64,000 nucleotides of DNA, from NCBI GenBank assembly GCA_904063045.1, contig CAJFCJ010000005.1:3156165-3220164 (forward strand), given 5' to 3'. The notes under the pieces were generated by a model. The model searched no databases. It was not told where the DNA came from and saw only the letters and a list, made by a program, of their open reading frames with translations. This DNA comes from Dimorphilus gyrociliatus. Its lineage: Eukaryota > Annelida > Polychaeta > Dinophilidae. Of the stretch, positions 24,160-37,300 are shown in pieces (position 1 is the stretch's first letter; the number at the start of each line of letters is the position of its first letter). The position numbers and the translations under genes were made by a program.

Positions 24160-26081
24160 AACAGAGAGAGAGTAGGAGAGCCGTTAGAGAGGGTTTCATC
24201 GTATAAAATTATACGCCTTAACTCCTCCGATTTTGCCTGTAGAAATTTTTCTTCTGGAAGAAAAAAAAAGCCAGAAGAGAGAAAGTCAACCAATTCATTT
24301 TTACGACTGTTTGCAAGCTATAAATTATTGGAGGAAAATAGCAAAAAAGCATAAAAATCGTTGCACATTAGGGGAAATTTTCTATTTCATAACGACAATG
24401 TAAATACAATAGAAAACTTATTAATAATTTACATGTTTTTGTGCATTTAAACAAACGAGTATACGAAATAAACGTTTTACACATTAACAAGACGTACTTA
24501 TGCATAAATATATATATTTACCTTAAGTGTCTATGTATATATCATATACAATAAATTGGAATATAATATATATATATATATTAGTATATACATATTGCAT
24601 TTTATATTTTCTATGTTACGGAATTATAGCCGATAACTATGATTTACGATTGAAATGCGATAGGCTAGTGGAATATTCGAACTGATAATCAGTTTTTTTT
24701 AACGGCGTCTCTTTCTCTTTTATATGCAGCAACGGTGAACGAGGGAATCGGATGTTGCGGTTATATTCTAATGGCTATTTCCTGGTTTCTTATCATGATC
24801 ACATTACCGTTCTCTCTATGCTTATGCATAAAAGTAAGTCTGAACAGTTTGTTGGATCATCGTTGAATTAAAGTAGAAGTATTCAATTATCTTTATTGAT
24901 AAATGATCTGCGGTTTCCATTCGAAGAATGTAATATTGCTATACAGCTTGAAATCAATAACTTCTCTTTTTCTTGTAGGTTGTACAAGAGTACGAGAGGG
25001 CTGTCATATTTAGGCTGGGTAGGTACTCAAGATTACAAATATAATCCATCTTTGCTATTCTCTCCTTCGCCCGTAGGTCGCCTTCTACCCGGGGGAGCCA
25101 AAGGTCCAGGTTGGTAGAAAGATGATAAGTAAAGTTGACGGCGTTCCTTAACCGCTTTGACCCGCCTCTTTCTCTTAATTTCGTTTTCAGGACTTTTCTT
25201 TATATTACCATGCATGGATAGCTATACGAAAGTCGATCTAAGGACGGTCTCCTTTGATGTGCCACCACAAGAAGTAATTATTTAACGATTAATTCTGGGA
25301 TTACACCAAACTATAACTACATTTTGAAAATTGTAACAGGTACTGTCAAAAGATTCTGTAACCGTAGCTGTCGATGCTGTGGTCTATTATCGAGTACAGA
25401 ATGCGACAATAAGCGTTACAAACGTGGAGGACGCTGCTAGATCGACAAGACTACTTTCGGCAACTACTCTAAGGAATGTACTTGGCACCAAAAACCTTAG
25501 TGAAATTCTAAGTGAACGAGAGAATATTTCGAACACGATGCAGGCCAACTTAGACGAGGCAACAGATCCTTGGGGTGTCAAGGTGGAAAGAGTAGAAATG
25601 TAAGTTTCCTAATTAAGTTAGGGTTGACCTTCGATTTTCTCTGCAACTACCAATTTGAAAATCGAGTCCTTTCTGCAGAAAAGACGTTAGATTACCGGTA
25701 CAGCTGCAAAGAGCGATGGCTGCAGAAGCGGAAGCGGCTCGGGAAGCCAGAGCTAAGGTAAGTTAAATATCTAAACAATTTAAAAAAGACATTTCCTTCC
25801 AGAAGCTCGCAAGGCCACTTACAAGCTTCTCATTTTCTTAAGTAAAATCCAGAAGGATAATTTTTTTTCAAGGAAAATCTCTTTTTCCCTATTAGGTAAT
25901 AGCTGCTGAAGGAGAGCAAAAAGCGTCAAGAGCTTTAAAAGAAGCCGCTGAAGTCATGCAGGATTCGCCGTCCGCCTTGCAGTTGCGTTATCTACAAACA
26001 TTAAATACAATTTCGGCGGAGAAGAATTCGACTATTATTTTCCCATTGCCGATCGACTTGGTAAAAAACTTTTTAAAATGA
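23822..26081 (+). CDS. STOM: Stomatin paralogue B (PHB/SPFH membrane protein)
   Basis: Predicted 282 residues. Exons: 23822-23885, 24730-24833, 24979-25018, 25077-25109, 25191-25273, 25340-25599, 25679-25757, 25896-26081; phase is continuous. The first exon is 64 nt and phase 1, identical in length and phase to that of stomatin A, which favours this start over the alternative at 22854. Features: IGCCGY cysteine motif, membrane hairpin at about 30-56, PHB domain ([62 protein letters not shown]) and [11 protein letters not shown] near the end. Stop TGA follows VKNFLK. Introns of 58-145 bp split the PHB region where paralogue A has one exon. The last exon is unsplit where paralogue A has an intron. 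Role as for paralogue A, by family. Confidence 0.92.
24100..24178. repeat. Compound (GA)n/(GATA)n microsatellite
   Basis: Runs of GAGAGA interrupted by GATAGATAGATAGATA, within the intron between the first and second exons of stomatin B. Confidence 0.75.
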
Positions 26082-26169
26082 AAAGTCGTGTCTTTTTCCT
26101 GTGATTTTTTTTTCTTTTTTTTAATAACATCTTTTTCTGTTCTCCTTAAAACTTTAACCTTGTAAATAT

Positions 26170-26175
26170 AATAAA
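26170..26175 (+). terminator. Polyadenylation signal for stomatin B
   Basis: AATAAA, immediately followed by a second near-copy, about 90 nt after the stop codon. Confidence 0.55.
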
Positions 26176-26421
26176 ATAAAAGACTACTTAGTGTTCTGTA
26201 AAATATGTCCATATATTGAAACAAACAAAAACTTTAATGAAAAGAGAATAATAATAAAAGAAGGAGCTCGATCTTCAAATCTTTTTTATTCTATTTTGTG
26301 TTTAATCTCGTGTCTAAAAGAACGTTCCCCGTATAATTCTAATAGCACGCTTCAAGAAATTCATTCGACTTTGATTAGCATCTTTAAGTTCATTTCATAT
26401 AAATTTCAGCATTTTGACTCT

Positions 26422-27193
26422 TTATTCAGTTTTTTCAGACTTTTCAGTCTTTTCAGTCTTCTCAGTCTTTTCAGCTTTAGCTTTTACTTTTGCCCTACCC
26501 AATGACACCAGCATCCCGGATGTTGTATACAACCAAACAACCTGTATGAAATGTATTAATATCATTTACTATTATTACTCATATGAATTGGACAAATAGT
26601 GGGCTCTTTTCCCCAGATACTATTATATTTAGTTACTTAGTTACACACAGTAGTCTACTTACCACAATTATCATTGCATGCATAAGTAATGGACCGGAAA
26701 ATGTAATAGATATAAATAAACCGTTACTATCGAAGTACTGTTCTTTCGAAAACAACCTAAATTTATTTGGAATTAATTAGAAGTATGTAAGCAAAGTTTT
26801 TGTTTAAAGAGAACTTACTTCCAATTAGCAGCTGCCCACTTGTTCACATTTTCAGCAAAATAAACCAGTATAACTGTAGAAGAGATTGCAAAATTAATAT
26901 TTATACTTCGACTATTAAGATTAAAATCTTCCTCTTAATAAGTTATCAATCTTGACTTACGGTATATGAAAAAGAGTGAGAATCTAGCGAGACCGTCTCG
27001 TTTCGTCAAACGCGTCAAGATAACAGCACCAAAGTGAAATGCGATCAATCCAATTAACCAGGGTTCGGTCCAATCGATCTGAATAATCGGACAAGGCTAT
27101 AAAAGTCATTTTTATAGGACGAAAGACGCATACTGTTGAAATATACGAGTAAAGACCAGTAATTTCTGGCATTTTTATAGGCCTTCTAGCCAT
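26422..27193 (-). CDS. TMEM18: TMEM18, nuclear-envelope transmembrane protein
   Basis: Predicted 154 residues (human 140). Exons in coding order: 27193-27134, 27096-26961, 26873-26819, 26756-26663, 26541-26422; phase is continuous. Recognised by [36 protein letters not shown] and [16 protein letters not shown], all characteristic of TMEM18. Transmembrane segments fall at about 29-45, 65-80 and 102-125, with the C-terminal tail facing the nucleus or cytoplasm by family knowledge. The first intron (27133-27097) is only 37 bp. The tail ends in a tandem EKT/EKS repeat (about residues 138-154) rather than the Lys/Arg-rich tail of vertebrates. The start is the first ATG, and it joins in frame to the conserved core. 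It faces the pericentrin-like gene across a short shared promoter. Confidence 0.9.
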
Positions 27194-27472
27194 GATATGG
27201 AAATAAAGTACGTGCTGTAAACAAGTGAAAAATGGCTTGTCACGTCAAATGGGCGATAATATACAAAACTCGTCTGTTGAGCTAACGGAGTCAGTTAGGG
27301 CGAGGAGAATTCTCTCTAAAATCAATTAGTATGAGATATATTCTTGGAAAAAATACACGTTTTGCATCAATCACGTTGCGCATGCGTAAAAGCGAAAATG
27401 AATACTTCCTAAAGGAATTGGCGCGGGTAGGAAACTGGGAATAGACTTTTTGGGTATATTTTGCAAGCTTTA
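27194..27472. promoter_or_regulatory. Putative bidirectional promoter (TMEM18 / pericentrin-like)
   Basis: The 279 bp between the TMEM18 start (-) and the proposed first codon of the pericentrin-like gene (+). It contains an NRF-1-like site (TGCGCATGCGTA, 27377-27388) and a CpG-richer TTGGCGCGGG segment. The proposed downstream ATG sits in an ATGGCGGC YY1-like context. These are typical of housekeeping bidirectional promoters. Confidence 0.5.
27377..27388. promoter_or_regulatory. NRF-1-like binding site
   Basis: TGCGCATGCGTA, one mismatch from the palindromic NRF-1 consensus, in the middle of the divergent promoter. Confidence 0.45.
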
Positions 27473-28256
27473 ATGGCGGCTGCTGTAAACAAAATTAAAA
27501 AATCACAATAAAACTACTCACAAGTATTTTGTATTTTGTTTTTGCCTGCTTTCGTGCAGTTCTAAGTGCCTTAGCTTATTTATTTTTATTTCTACGTGAA
27601 AAGATTCTCAGGATCGAAGTACCTTTAAAAGTTTGTATTGCGCGCGTTTATTAATCAACGGCATACCATAGAATTTTTACGATTGCTATACGTTTATAGA
27701 TAGAGATAAGGATCATACGTTTAATAAATCGATCCCTATTATATTAAGGATTAAATTAGTCCTAAAAAATATTAAATAAAACCGGTGGATTTGTAGAAAG
27801 GCCTATAGAACTGCCCAGTTATAGCCTACTATGTTATTTGCAGAGCTATTTTTAAATATCTTGTATGGATGAATTCTGGCCTATTATTTAATTGTAGACT
27901 CGCATATCAAAGGTAAAATATTTCATACCTTAATAGACTTACTCAACTCGTCCCTAATTGAAGGAAATTTCTGAGTCAAATGCAAATATCAGGTGACTAT
28001 TTTTAGAGTCAATCATATATCACAATCTCTCTTTCTCTCGGAAGCGAGGAAGGATGAACTTCACTTTTAAATTCGAAAGCAATTTTTCTTATTAGATATT
28101 TATCTATTTGTTGAATAGTATACTAGTCATAATATAGTATATTTGTTGTAAATTATGATTAATGGGAAAATATATACTTTCCATTCATATCCCTTAATAG
28201 TTGTTGCAAAAATACTGTTTAGTACTTGCAGGTATTTCCTTCGAGAAATTTATATG

Positions 28257-28319
<63 letters not shown>

Positions 28320-31300
28320 TAAGCTTAGATTAATAATTTCCAGTCTATTTGTCTTAATTAATAGACATTTTTATTATTCAAGGCTACTTTACCAAATGAT
28401 GAAAATATGGATAATTTAGAAAAGCGTTTAAAAAGTTATGAAGCTGAATTAGAAACTTCAGGAAAAAAGATAAGAGGCTTACTAGAGGAAAAAGAGGATT
28501 TAGGTAAGGAGATACAAGATTTGGAGAATCGTTTACGGATAGTCAGAGAAGAACATGAGAAAGAGGCTGAAGAAAAAAACTGTAAGTTGTTACCCTAATG
28601 TGTTTGTTAATAAAAAACAACCAATTTTAATGATAAGAAATCTAAAGAAACTCTTTTATACTGTATATAATGCCCGGGAAATATTTATTTATATTTTGTG
28701 CTTTTTTTTTCTCTCGCAAGCTACTAGCAGACTTTCTGTTTCTTTTTTCTTATTGCACAATTTTTAAGCTTTGTTCCATTTGATGAATTGGTTTTCTGAT
28801 ATATTCCGGCAATTCAATTTTTTTGTTTTCGTCAAGAATATTAAATTACAAAAATTATATAAAATATACACAATTTTTATTAGTAGATGTTAATATGTAT
28901 AGAGATGTGTAACGATATCTTCTATAATAGAAGGGGAAGTTTCTTTAATTAAGATTCGCCCGTATGTAATTTTTATTCACTTTCCTATGAACATATGGAT
29001 CTTTTGCAGAGCTGTTTGTGTTAAATAAGAAAGAATGATATTCGTGATATATTTCGTTTGCTGTTCCTTAATTCTCAACGTTATTTACATTCAGAGCCTA
29101 TATATTATTTAGTAAAAATTCAACTTTACCAGTCCTAGGATAAGATTTTCTATTTCTAATTTACGATGAAAGTTTCAATTGTTAATTTACATCATCAACA
29201 GTATCTGTTTTTGAAACTAATTATGCCAAATGGTCATACGTTACATTTAAATACGCGGTTTCTTTTTAACAGAAAAAATTATTGATTAACAAACTGAGAT
29301 AAGAGCCTATATACATAGAGTATATACTATAGGAAAACATTTTTCAGCGTAATGATTGTATGTTTAATAGTTTAAACTTGAAAAAAAATATCGATTGAGG
29401 ACCAGTTCAAACTTTTCTATTATAGATGAAATTGATCAATTGAAAAAGTCGCTTCAAGAAAGTCAAATTGAATTCCAAGCTCTGAAACAAACACTTAGTG
29501 GTATGGAGTCATCCGCATCTGATAAATTTACACGCGAATTTGTAGAAGATGCTCAAGAGATTTCACAGCAAGTCCTACCGGAACAGGAGTGCCTAATTGA
29601 AGATACATCAAAACCGCAAGCTAAATGGGATAGATTGTCCGAATTACTAGCAGAAAGTGTACAGAATATTATCTCCGTTGAAGATACGATTAATAAAGTC
29701 TTAAGTAGAGCTAGAAAAAATGAAGAAGATCATTCTTTCCTCTTTGACGAAGGCTTAGATCTCACTCAAAAATTAAGCGAAAGTGTTTTCTCTGGTGGAG
29801 AAATGGCTTCCGATGTGGAACAAATTGTTCAAGGTAGATTAATTATTTAGTCTAATTAGCATAATTAATTGTACTCATTGAAACTTTATTCTAATCTTTG
29901 AAATGATTTTAATCGCTAAGACTCAGGTTCACATTTGACAATGGCCATTGGCCGCTTAGTTGCACTCTACAATGATTCTGAATCTTCCTTGATGCAACAA
30001 GTCAAAACTGCACGAAACTTCTCTCAACAAGTTGAAAGGTTAAAGGAAGCTTTAAACGAAACAGAACTCAGAGCTAAGGAATTAGAGGAAGAGAGAAATC
30101 AATTGTCGATAAGTCTTCTTGAAGCCAATCAGTTATCAAACGATAAGGATGAGAAACTTCTACAGATAGAGGAGACTTTAAAGCTGATAAATGAAGAAAG
30201 AGGTATCTCCATACTTACATTTCAAAGAATTGTTTATATTATATAAGAAAGTAGACTGAATTTACCAAAGGATCTGTATATTTAGCTCTCATTTTATTAA
30301 TTGCACAGATCTGGCCGTCTCTGACTTAGAAAAGGTTAGTGGCCGTTTAGAGGAACTTCTTCGTGAAAGGGCAGAATTTGAAGAAAAGAAACAGATGTTT
30401 TATTTACAACAAAAAGTCATGGAAGAGAATGCGACTGACGAGGAAAGAGGTATGTCTTTATTAAATTTTGTAGTAATTATTACATTTTACAGTAATTAAT
30501 CATAATTTTTTTATTATAAAATTATATCAAAGTAACGAAATGGCGTTTCTGTAAATTGAGGTGTTATTAATTAGATAATTTAGAAATTTTTGCGATTTGT
30601 AATTGCAGTTACGACTTCTAATAACGGTGGGTTGTTTATTTGAAACTATTTTATCCAATAATATACAGTATATATATGGATTAATAAAGGAGAACTAAAT
30701 TAATCTTGCTAGCTTTCAAACTTAACTAATTGGGTTATTAGAGCAAAAAGTAAACAAAATCTATCACGTCTAATAAAGTTTAAATCATTTTATGTTTAAT
30801 ATATTATTATTTTGTTTTCTTTTTTCCCATGATAATAATATTAACGATCATCGCATGTGATTCTAAATGTTAATTTGCTTAATTAATCTAATAAATCCAA
30901 CGCGCTTTTTTATCAGGGGAATGAAACTTCGCTATATTTCATCTTTTTTTAACCTTCCAAAGCATTTACAAATATATTTTTCCTTAATTTTCTACTCTTA
31001 AAAAGGTATGATTGTTATTTTTTAACGATTAATAAAACAGGTCTACTAAATGCCTTTAACCGTTTGGTGGAAGAGACACAAGAAAAAGAAGTTGATTATC
31101 AAAGGTCAAGGAATGAGCTGGAAAATCGTATAAAAGAATTAGAAATAATGGTTGACGAAATGCAGGCCAACTTTGATCATATTTTGATAGAAAAAACGAA
31201 TGAAATTGATGACTTAAACAAACAACTAGATGCTAAAGATAAACAACTCCATTCTAGTACCAAATTTATGAAAGATCAAGCGGATGAGAGAGAACAAGAG

Positions 31301-34300
31301 AGAGAAGATTATGAAGAAGAGATATCAAAGTTAGAAAATAGCCTAAGAGATCATGAGAGAAGTAATTCTAGCCAGGATAGCTTACTCAAAGAAGTATATT
31401 TTATGGCATTTTCTATATAAAAGAACATAAGGTTTAAAGCTTTCCTTTATTCCCTGTAGATTAGAGATTTGGAAGGTCAGATAAATGAGTATAAAACTAA
31501 AGATCTTGAAAACAAGGAAACAACGAATCAATTAAAATTAGAATTACAAAAAGCTATAGAAAACTTACAGGTAAATAATTACATTTCAAAGGAAAAATTT
31601 TAAATTACTGTTTATATTTTCCATAAAAAAAGGAACAAAGAGATATGCATCGTGTTTTAGAGGAAGAATTAGACTCAGCGTCAAAGAATGAACATATCCT
31701 AAAAGATGTTTGTATTAACAACTATTTATCTTGCATTAACAGTAGTTACAAAAATTTACTCTCCTTAGAAAATATGTTTACTACAAGATGAGCTGGAAAG
31801 AGCTCAGCTGAAAACCGAGCCTATTAAAAATTCTTTTGAGGAAGAAAATAAATTGTCTCCTTCGCCGCAACAAGAACGAATTTTATCTGAATTACAAAAT
31901 GAGCTCGAAACTGCAAAAAGATCCGAGGAGAGTGCTCTAAAAAGGCTTAAAGAATTAGAAGATGAACTTAAAGTCGCTAGAAATAATGAAAAGATATTAT
32001 CTGCCGATAAGGATGCTTTGCATCATCAGTTATTGTCAAACATGAGTGCAATGTCAGAACTAAAGTCACAAGTGGACGATCTACGAGTTGGTTTTGTAAA
32101 CAGAGATTCTATGACCGAGGAAAATAGGAACCTAAAGGCTGACTTGTTAAAGGAAAGAGAAGAGTCAATGATAAAGCAAAACTATTTAGATCAATTGGAA
32201 TCAAAAGTTAAAGAATTAGAGTCCTCCCTTGGGGGAAAAGAGGAAAGATTTCAAGAAATTCTCAAATTGAGTGAAAAATCTGTTATTGATTTACAACAGA
32301 ATAAAAACCAATTACTGGACAAAATCGAAAGTCTTGAAACTGACAACGAAGATTTAGAGAGGCAAATGAGATCATTGAAAGAATCGTCTACCTTACCCGA
32401 TTTAACTCAAAAATTACTAGATGAAAAAAATCAAGAAATTGATGAACTTCGAGAAGATATAAATAATTTAAATGAAACTAGAAAAGAGGCTGAAAATCAA
32501 CTAGTTCAGAAGAAGGATAAGGAAATAGAAGATTTACGACTACAAATTAAGGAAATGCAAAATAGTATTGCAAAAGTTGAAACTTATAAAAAAGAATCAA
32601 CAGAACTTAAAGAGAAACTAATAGAGATGGAAGAATTACGCATTTATTTACAAGAAAATGAAAAGGAAAGAACTGTTTTGATTGAAAAAACAAATCAAAT
32701 TGACAAACTTTTGTTAAGTTTACAAGAACTTAAGAAGGAAAACTTGAAATTAAAGGAAAAGATTTTCGAAATTGAAGAACTGAAGCTGCTTAATACAGAG
32801 ACAAAGAAAGAAAATTTGCTATTAAAAGAAAACGTTGCTAAATTAACTGATATGAAAATTACTATTAAAGAATGTGAAGTAGAAAATAACGAATTAAAAA
32901 TGAGACTAACTGAAATGAAGGAAGTCGAGGTAGAACTCCAAAACAGAGAGATAAAATTACAGGAATTAATGGAGAGAATCGATAAAATTAAGGCTGAAAA
33001 ATCTCAAGAGTTGACCAAAGCCAAAGACGCTATAATTGAAATTAAGATTCAGTATGATAACACTATTAAAAGGTCTTCAGAACTAGAAGAAGAGTTACAA
33101 TTTACTCAAAATTGCTTAAAAGAAAAGGAAATTACTTTAAATAATGTAATGAAAGAATTAGAAGCTACTCGACCGTCTATTGTAGGCGCTGGTAGTGGAG
33201 ACGCCTCAAATATGCAGGAATTACAATCACAATTGAAGTTTCTTCAAAATGACTTGAATGGAAAAAGAACAAGAGTTGCATCTTTAGAAGAAGAATTAGA
33301 CGAAGCTAGTAACACTATAAGGGATTTGAAAAATCAACTAGGCTCTACAACGACCGCTTGCGATATCGAATTTGAACTTGAGTCAATAAAGAACGATTTA
33401 AAAAATAAAGAGGAGAATATCTGTAAGATAGAGCAGGATAATCTGGAAGCGAATAATATTATTAAAGAATTAACGGAAGAATTAGATTTAGCCAGAATAT
33501 CAACCTTAAATTTAAGCGATGAAATGCAATCTCTATTAGAAGTTGAACGTCATAAGGTGTTGTTATTGCAAAAAGAAAATAGTACCCTAAAAGAAAATCT
33601 AGTTGATTTGAAAAATGAATTAGAATATGTAAAATCTTCAAACTTAAAAGATTCTGGCATTGACGAAGACACTCAAACGCGTTTATTAACTTTAGAGAAA
33701 GAAAGAGACGAAGCAATAATTAAAATAAGAAATTTAGAAGCGGAATTGGAAGTTTTCAAAGACGATTTAGAATCACAAAAGTTTGATAAAGAAAATGCAT
33801 TAGAAGAATTGAGCTTTACGAAAAACTCTGAATTGGAAGAGCTTAAGCAAGATTTAGATGAAGCTAAAGCTGAGATTTTATTGCTAAAAGCTTCCCAAAA
33901 TTCAAATCATTCAGAACATATTCGAATCGATAAGCACGTCCGAGAACTTGACGGCATAAAATCTGTATATGAGCAAGAACTTAGTGAAGCTCGATTTAAA
34001 GTAAATCAATTAGAAAAACTTGTTGAAGCAAACCGAGAAAATGAGCAAACTCGGTCAGATATCAGTCGTTGTTTGTCGAAAGAGCTCGATCAGAGTCTCT
34101 CTTTAGACGCTCAATTGCAAGATTATCTTAGCATCGATAGCAGAGATGCAGATGAGAATGAAAGTGTTGAGGACGACGAACTCGATAGCAAATTACAAAA
34201 GGTTTTAAATAAGCTTATGTCCCATTCAGTTAAGGTTTTAACTTTGTCCGAAATTGAGTTCATATCCAAACAAAACTCAGATTCTGTTGTAAACGGAATA

Positions 34301-37300
34301 AAGAAATTAGAAATGAATGAAAATGTCACCGAAAATCACGTTGATGGTCTTATTTCGGCCGTTGATTCTCTTAGGGAAACCCTAGAAGATTTAAAATCTG
34401 ATAATGTAAATATTACTTTAAAGATATTCAATCAAATTCTTATCTTAATAACAAATATTATCATTTATTTAACAGCAACAAAACGATTGGAGAATGGAAA
34501 TTATACGTAAAATCTACGAAATTATTATAGCGGAGAAGAGAATTCTTCGAAAGGAATTATTGGCTTTTAGCCGCCCTACTCAATTAATCGAATTAGAACG
34601 ACGATTAAATAACACAATAACCGACCATAATAAAGTAATAAATGACTTAAAATCGACTGATAGAAAATCTTTATTAGACGAAATCGACGCAATACAATTA
34701 AAATTAACTGATTACGAAGAAAAAGAAAAGGACGAGATGACCAGAGAAATCTCTCAATTAAGGCGGCAATGTAAGCTATTTCCTATCCCGAGTTTATCTT
34801 CTTTAATTCTGTTTCCCTTTATATAAAAACTATATAGTGAAGTTGACCGAATATAAAGCTGACCAAGAAAAAGTTCAAACTGAAGACATTCGATTAACAT
34901 TGGCTGAAGAAAAATCAAAAAATAGAGATATAAGTGTTCAATTCTTTGCCGCCCAAAGCGAATTGACTGACCTAAAGTCGCAATATAACAACTGTAAGAA
35001 CGAGTTAATGAGAATTAGAGATACCTTGGAACTTGAAGAAGGAAAAGTAGTAACCGCAACGTAAGTACGATCAATACATTGTATTATACTTAATAGAAAA
35101 CTAAGAAAAGAAAGAGAGAGAGTGGGGCAGATGGTGATATCGCCTCGTTGTGAGGTTTAAATACTAGGCACTGCAATAAAAATGGCAATAAAGTAGAGAA
35201 TATATCAATCTAAATAGCTCTTTTTAGCAATCTTTTACGTAATTATTAATTTTGTTGCTTATACACTTTGAGACATATATTCTGTTTTATAACCTATTAG
35301 ATCTATCTTGGAACAATTATTGTAAGTTATTTCTATATGCATGATACCGAGAATGGAATATTCACGATGTTGTTTACGTCATCCTTTACAGTTGATACTT
35401 TCATTTATATTTACCCTAATGAAAATTCTTCTTGGTATCCAACATTTATGTTGTTAACCTTTTGTATTGAATATTTCAATGGATTTTAAAGACATATATT
35501 AATGTGATCCCGCTTCATTTAATAACCTTGTTTATTTTAACAGAAATTCTTTAGAAAGAGAAAGAAATCATGTAAGAGAATTGGAAACATTACTCCAAAC
35601 AGAAAAAGATAATGTCGATAAATTTAGCCTGGAGTTGAACGAGGAGAAAGAGAACTCTAAACGGGAAACTGAACGTTTACTTGCCAATTTTGAGTCTTTG
35701 CAGAAGGAAATCGAGAATGAAAAAATGGAACGAAAAGATACAGAGAATAGATTATATAAGGAAAAGAATCAAGTAGAATTATTGAAGAGAGATTTGGAAA
35801 ATGAAAAAGACCAATTAAGAGCCCTTCATAATAGATATAGCTCTCAATTAAACGATTCTAAAAAGAATATAGAAGATTTAAGAAGAGCTTTGGAAGAATG
35901 TCAAGGCACTTTAAACAAAGAGAGAAGTTTGACAATACAATATAAAGAATCTTTAGCAGAGGAGAGATCTACCAGAAGAAGGTTATCAGACAGAGAAACA
36001 ATTGTTTCAGAAGAATTGAAAACATCTCTGGAATTGCAAAAAGCAAAGGTAATTGGAAAGAAAATGTCAACCTTGCAGCTCATTTTTAATTATTATTCAA
36101 TGAATTTTTTTCCCTCATAATTTTAGGTTGAGAAGCTTGAAAGGGAAAATAACAACCTTAGAGATAGTCAAAGTCGTCAGCAAGAACTTATTAGCAAGTT
36201 GAAGTTTACCCAAGATGAACTTCGTAGGCGTCCACCGACGATAGAAATCGAAAAACTGCGACACAGAATAATTGAATTAGAAGCCCAGTCGCCAGCTGCT
36301 TACAAAAAGCGCTTAAGTACGACTAAGGAACAAATTAGAACGCTTTTAAATAGGAGCGAGGTCTCGCCCGATCCTAATATTAAGAATATGGCTCAAGATC
36401 TTATGGATGTACTGCAAGATTTGCAGAAGATTGAAGCAGATGTCCACGATCTGGGAAGCATAGATGATACAGTTGATTCGTCTCTTATTGAAGTTAATGA
36501 AGCCACAGCAAGATTGATAAGAGAATTAAAAGAGGAGGTAAAAAGCATGAAGATCACGGTTAGAGACTTATATTTTTTCAATGCTTTTACTGCAAATTGT
36601 TAATTAATTTTGTGTTTAAATAAAAACTACAGGTAAAAGATAAGGATGAAGAATTGCATAGGTTTAAGAAAAGGTACCGTAGCCAATTGACAGACACTGA
36701 AAGGTCGAAGTTAGAGAATGAAATAGTTATGTTGAGACGAGAATTACATATCGTAAAAAAACAGTTACATCATTGTGAACATCAAATGGAAAAGCAAAAG
36801 AAGAGTGACCCAGTAGTCTTTCGCCGGAAAATACGTGATGTTCATTTTAAGTATCTCAAAGCTGAGAGTTTAAGAAAATCGTTGGTTTATCAAAAAAAGT
36901 ATTTATTATTAATGTTGGGTGGTTATCAAGAAACTGAAGAAGAAACCCTACGCATTTTGGCTACTATGGGAGGGAGACCTGATAAAAAAACTTTAGTTTC
37001 AAAGCAAATTTCGCCTCGACACAGATTTAAGAGTATTGTTTGTGCTGTGTGTGCCATTTGGCGGCTAAAATTTTATGTTCGTCATTGGAAGAAGACAACA
37101 AGGAACGAGGGACAAGCTTTAAGTAGTGCCAATAATGGATATATACCAGTTAGTAATAGATAGTAAGTGTTGTAGATGGATTTTCTTTTTTTTTCCAGTT
37201 TAATTTCATATTCTCTTTTTTTAATGAAACTTCTTTATACATGCTTCTATATGTAGTCTTTTATGTGAAAAGATATTTTTTTATGAATATTAATCAATGA

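Noticed and set aside
24087-24293. Ser/Leu-rich minus-strand frame
   Set aside because: Generated by a (GA)n/(GATA)n microsatellite read in one frame.
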